6,727 bases of DNA from the NCBI GenBank assembly GCA_945828175.1, contig CALZQD010000097.1, positions 1-6,727 on the forward strand. The letters are read 5' to 3'. Made by a program: the position numbers and the translations under genes. This stretch comes from an uncultured Bacteroidales bacterium. Its GTDB lineage: Bacteria; Bacteroidota; Bacteroidia; Bacteroidales; Muribaculaceae. The stretch's first letter is position 1, and every line of letters starts with the position of its first letter. The notes under the pieces were generated by a model. That model ran no database searches. It saw nothing but the letters and a program-made list of their open reading frames with translations, and was not told where the DNA came from. Shown one piece after another: positions 6,015-6,727 of this stretch.

Positions 6015-6344
6015 TTACTTCTTGAGGTTCTGAGCGGCGTTGTGGGCCTTCTCGGCGAGAGAGTCAAGTGCTCCTGCGGTTGCCTCTTTTACTTTGTCTT
6101 TGAATCCGGCAAACTGGATCGCGCTGTTTTCGCGGGCGTCGTTGAGTTTCGTCGTGACATTCTCTTTGACAGAAGCATATGTACTTGCCGTCTTGTCTTT
6201 TAACTCGTTGAATTTATCGCCGGCCTGTTCTTTGAAGTCTTCGATACGGTCTTTTGCTGCGACCTTGCTTGCTGCGGTCGATACTTTTGCCGCTGCTTTT
6301 GCAATAGCTTCAGCATTAGCGGCTTCTTGTGCTTTTGAGTCCAT
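6015..6344 (-). CDS. small Ala/Lys-rich helical protein with 11-residue repeats, function unknown
   Basis: This 109-residue protein matches no enzyme I recognise. It is highly charged, rich in Ala, Lys, Asp, Glu and Asn, has no Cys, Trp or Pro, and shows no signal peptide or membrane segment, so it is probably cytoplasmic and almost entirely helical. From residue 45 it follows an 11-residue period, with blocks starting at F45, Y56, L67, F78, T89 and A100. Hydrophobic or small residues recur at block positions 1, 4 and 8 (for example F45/L48, Y56/V59/V63, F78/F81/V85, L96, L107). Such hendecads occur in LEA-type stress proteins, apolipoprotein-like amphipathic helices and right-handed coiled coils. 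A desiccation, osmotic or other stress role, or binding to membranes or storage granules, is possible but not shown. The start at 6344 gives MDSKAQEA, and the next in-frame ATG would lose the gene. No clear promoter is visible upstream. It is convergent with the lpt operon and divergent from the HD gene. Confidence 0.8.
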   Translation of the reverse strand: MDSKAQEAANAEAIAKAAAKVSTAASKVAAKDRIEDFKEQAGDKFNELKDKTASTYASVKENVTTKLNDARENSAIQFAGFKDKVKEATAGALDSLAEKAHNAAQNLKK

Positions 6345-6416
6345 AATATTGATAGTTTTTTGAAGTTTCAGTACTTATAAATAAACGTTCGGCGAGCGAT
6401 AAAAGTTGGCTGATTT

Positions 6417-6450
6417 TTTGTCATGATTTTACCTTATTGCATTAATTTTG
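6417..6450 (+). promoter_or_regulatory. putative promoter of the HD-domain gene
   Basis: TTTG (6417-6420) and TAATTTTG (6443-6450) resemble the Bacteroidota -33 and -7 boxes. The spacing is 22 bases, slightly longer than the usual 19-21. The ATG of the HD gene follows 43 bases later. It lies in the gap between divergent genes, where a plus-strand promoter is expected. Confidence 0.5.
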
Positions 6451-6493
6451 CATGTGACTGATGTCTGAATCAATAATTAGTTAAGAGATACCA

Positions 6494-6680
6494 ATGGAAA
6501 GTAACGAACCGAATCCGGCCAATAAACAGCTGGAACTCTGCCTCGAAATAGCTCTCTAGGCGCATGCCGGACAGTATGACCTCGACGGCAATGCCGTGAT
6601 ACTGCATCCTTTAACCGTCGGGCTCGCAGGCAAGACGCCCGAAGCGCAGTGCGCCGGTTTTTTACACGACGTAGTCGAAG
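6494..6680 (+). pseudogene. 5' part of an HD-domain (p)ppGpp-hydrolase-like gene, broken by TAG and cut by the contig end
   Basis: From ATG 6494 the frame reads MESNEPNPANKQLELCLEIAL, then TAG at 6557-6559 (codon 22), then continues AHAGQYDLDGNAVILHPLTV and AGFLHDVVE up to 6680. AHAGQ...G...I.HPL followed by LHDVVE is the start of the metal-dependent HD domain of RelA/SpoT- and MESH1-type (p)ppGpp hydrolases, with the HPL histidine and the HD pair present. Relatives have a sense codon (commonly Lys, Gln or Glu) before AHAGQ, so one substitution (AAG, CAG or GAG to TAG) explains the stop. This may be a true nonsense mutation or a base error near a poorly covered contig end. The rest of the gene is missing because adapter sequence begins at 6681. 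The real stop and full length are unknown. Confidence 0.75.
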
Positions 6681-6727
6681 CTGTCTCTTATACACATCTG
6701 ACGCTGCCGACGATATGCAGTGTGTAG
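6681..6727. other. Nextera sequencing-adapter contamination (not genomic)
   Basis: 6681-6699 is CTGTCTCTTATACACATCT, the reverse complement of the Tn5 mosaic end used in Nextera libraries. 6700-6713 is GACGCTGCCGACGA, the reverse complement of the Read 1 adapter portion. 6714-6721 (TATGCAGT) fits an 8-base i5 index; its complement ACTGCATA is, as I recall, one of the standard Nextera set. 6722-6727 (GTGTAG) is the start of the reverse P5 sequence. The order is exactly that of a read running through its insert into the library adapter. Reading frames through it, such as VSYTHL forward or MYKRQ reverse, are artefacts. Confidence 0.98.

Noticed and set aside
6477..6695. Minus-strand open frame beginning MYKRQ
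   Set aside because: Its start lies in the Nextera mosaic end; the rest is antisense to the HD gene. It is an adapter artefact.

Overview
The window looks like a chromosomal piece of a Bacteroidota bacterium, most likely order Bacteroidales. Several intergenic gaps carry the Bacteroidota promoter signature (TAnnTTTG near -7, in one clear case with TTTG 20 bases upstream). Genes lack strong Shine-Dalgarno sequences, and neither tRNA encodes its CCA end. Core genes are moderately GC-rich (36 of 60 bases in 3901-3960). A Muribaculaceae-like gut lineage is plausible, but that is a guess from codon style and protein flavour.

Left part (1-1412) looks accessory. It opens with an 11-bp tandem repeat and then the 3' half of a tRNA-Ser(GGA) that starts exactly at the anticodon loop, which suggests the far end (attR) of an element integrated into a tRNA-Ser gene, with the element lying to the left of the window. 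Next is an ADP-ribosylglycohydrolase family gene on the minus strand, lower in GC than the core genes. A roughly 450-base AT-rich gap follows, holding an inverted repeat, a second 11-bp tandem repeat and a terminator. A complete tRNA-Gln(CUG) on the minus strand closes this part and has a near-consensus promoter.

Middle part (1603-5944) is core. The minus-strand ychF (translation-associated P-loop NTPase) is divergent from a tightly packed plus-strand operon: a sugar-1-phosphate-type nucleotidyltransferase, tgt (queuosine tRNA-guanine transglycosylase, whose start overlaps the previous stop as TAATG) and an LptF/LptG lipopolysaccharide-export permease. The operon ends at a very strong intrinsic terminator. 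The Tgt has lost two of the three cysteines of the usual zinc site.

Right part (5945-6727) holds a 109-residue Ala/Lys-rich helical protein on the minus strand, built of 11-residue (hendecad) repeats. Divergent from it is the start of an HD-domain, (p)ppGpp-hydrolase-like gene interrupted by an in-frame TAG at codon 22. The last 47 bases (6681-6727) are not biological: they match the Nextera transposon end, the Read 1 adapter, an 8-base index and the start of P5. The assembled sequence therefore really ends at 6680, and the HD gene is cut by the contig end.

I saw no CRISPR array, complete insertion sequence or clear new defence system. The observations best worth a second look are the tRNA-Ser attachment remnant, the degenerate Tgt zinc site, the hendecad protein and the adapter-terminated, TAG-interrupted HD gene.
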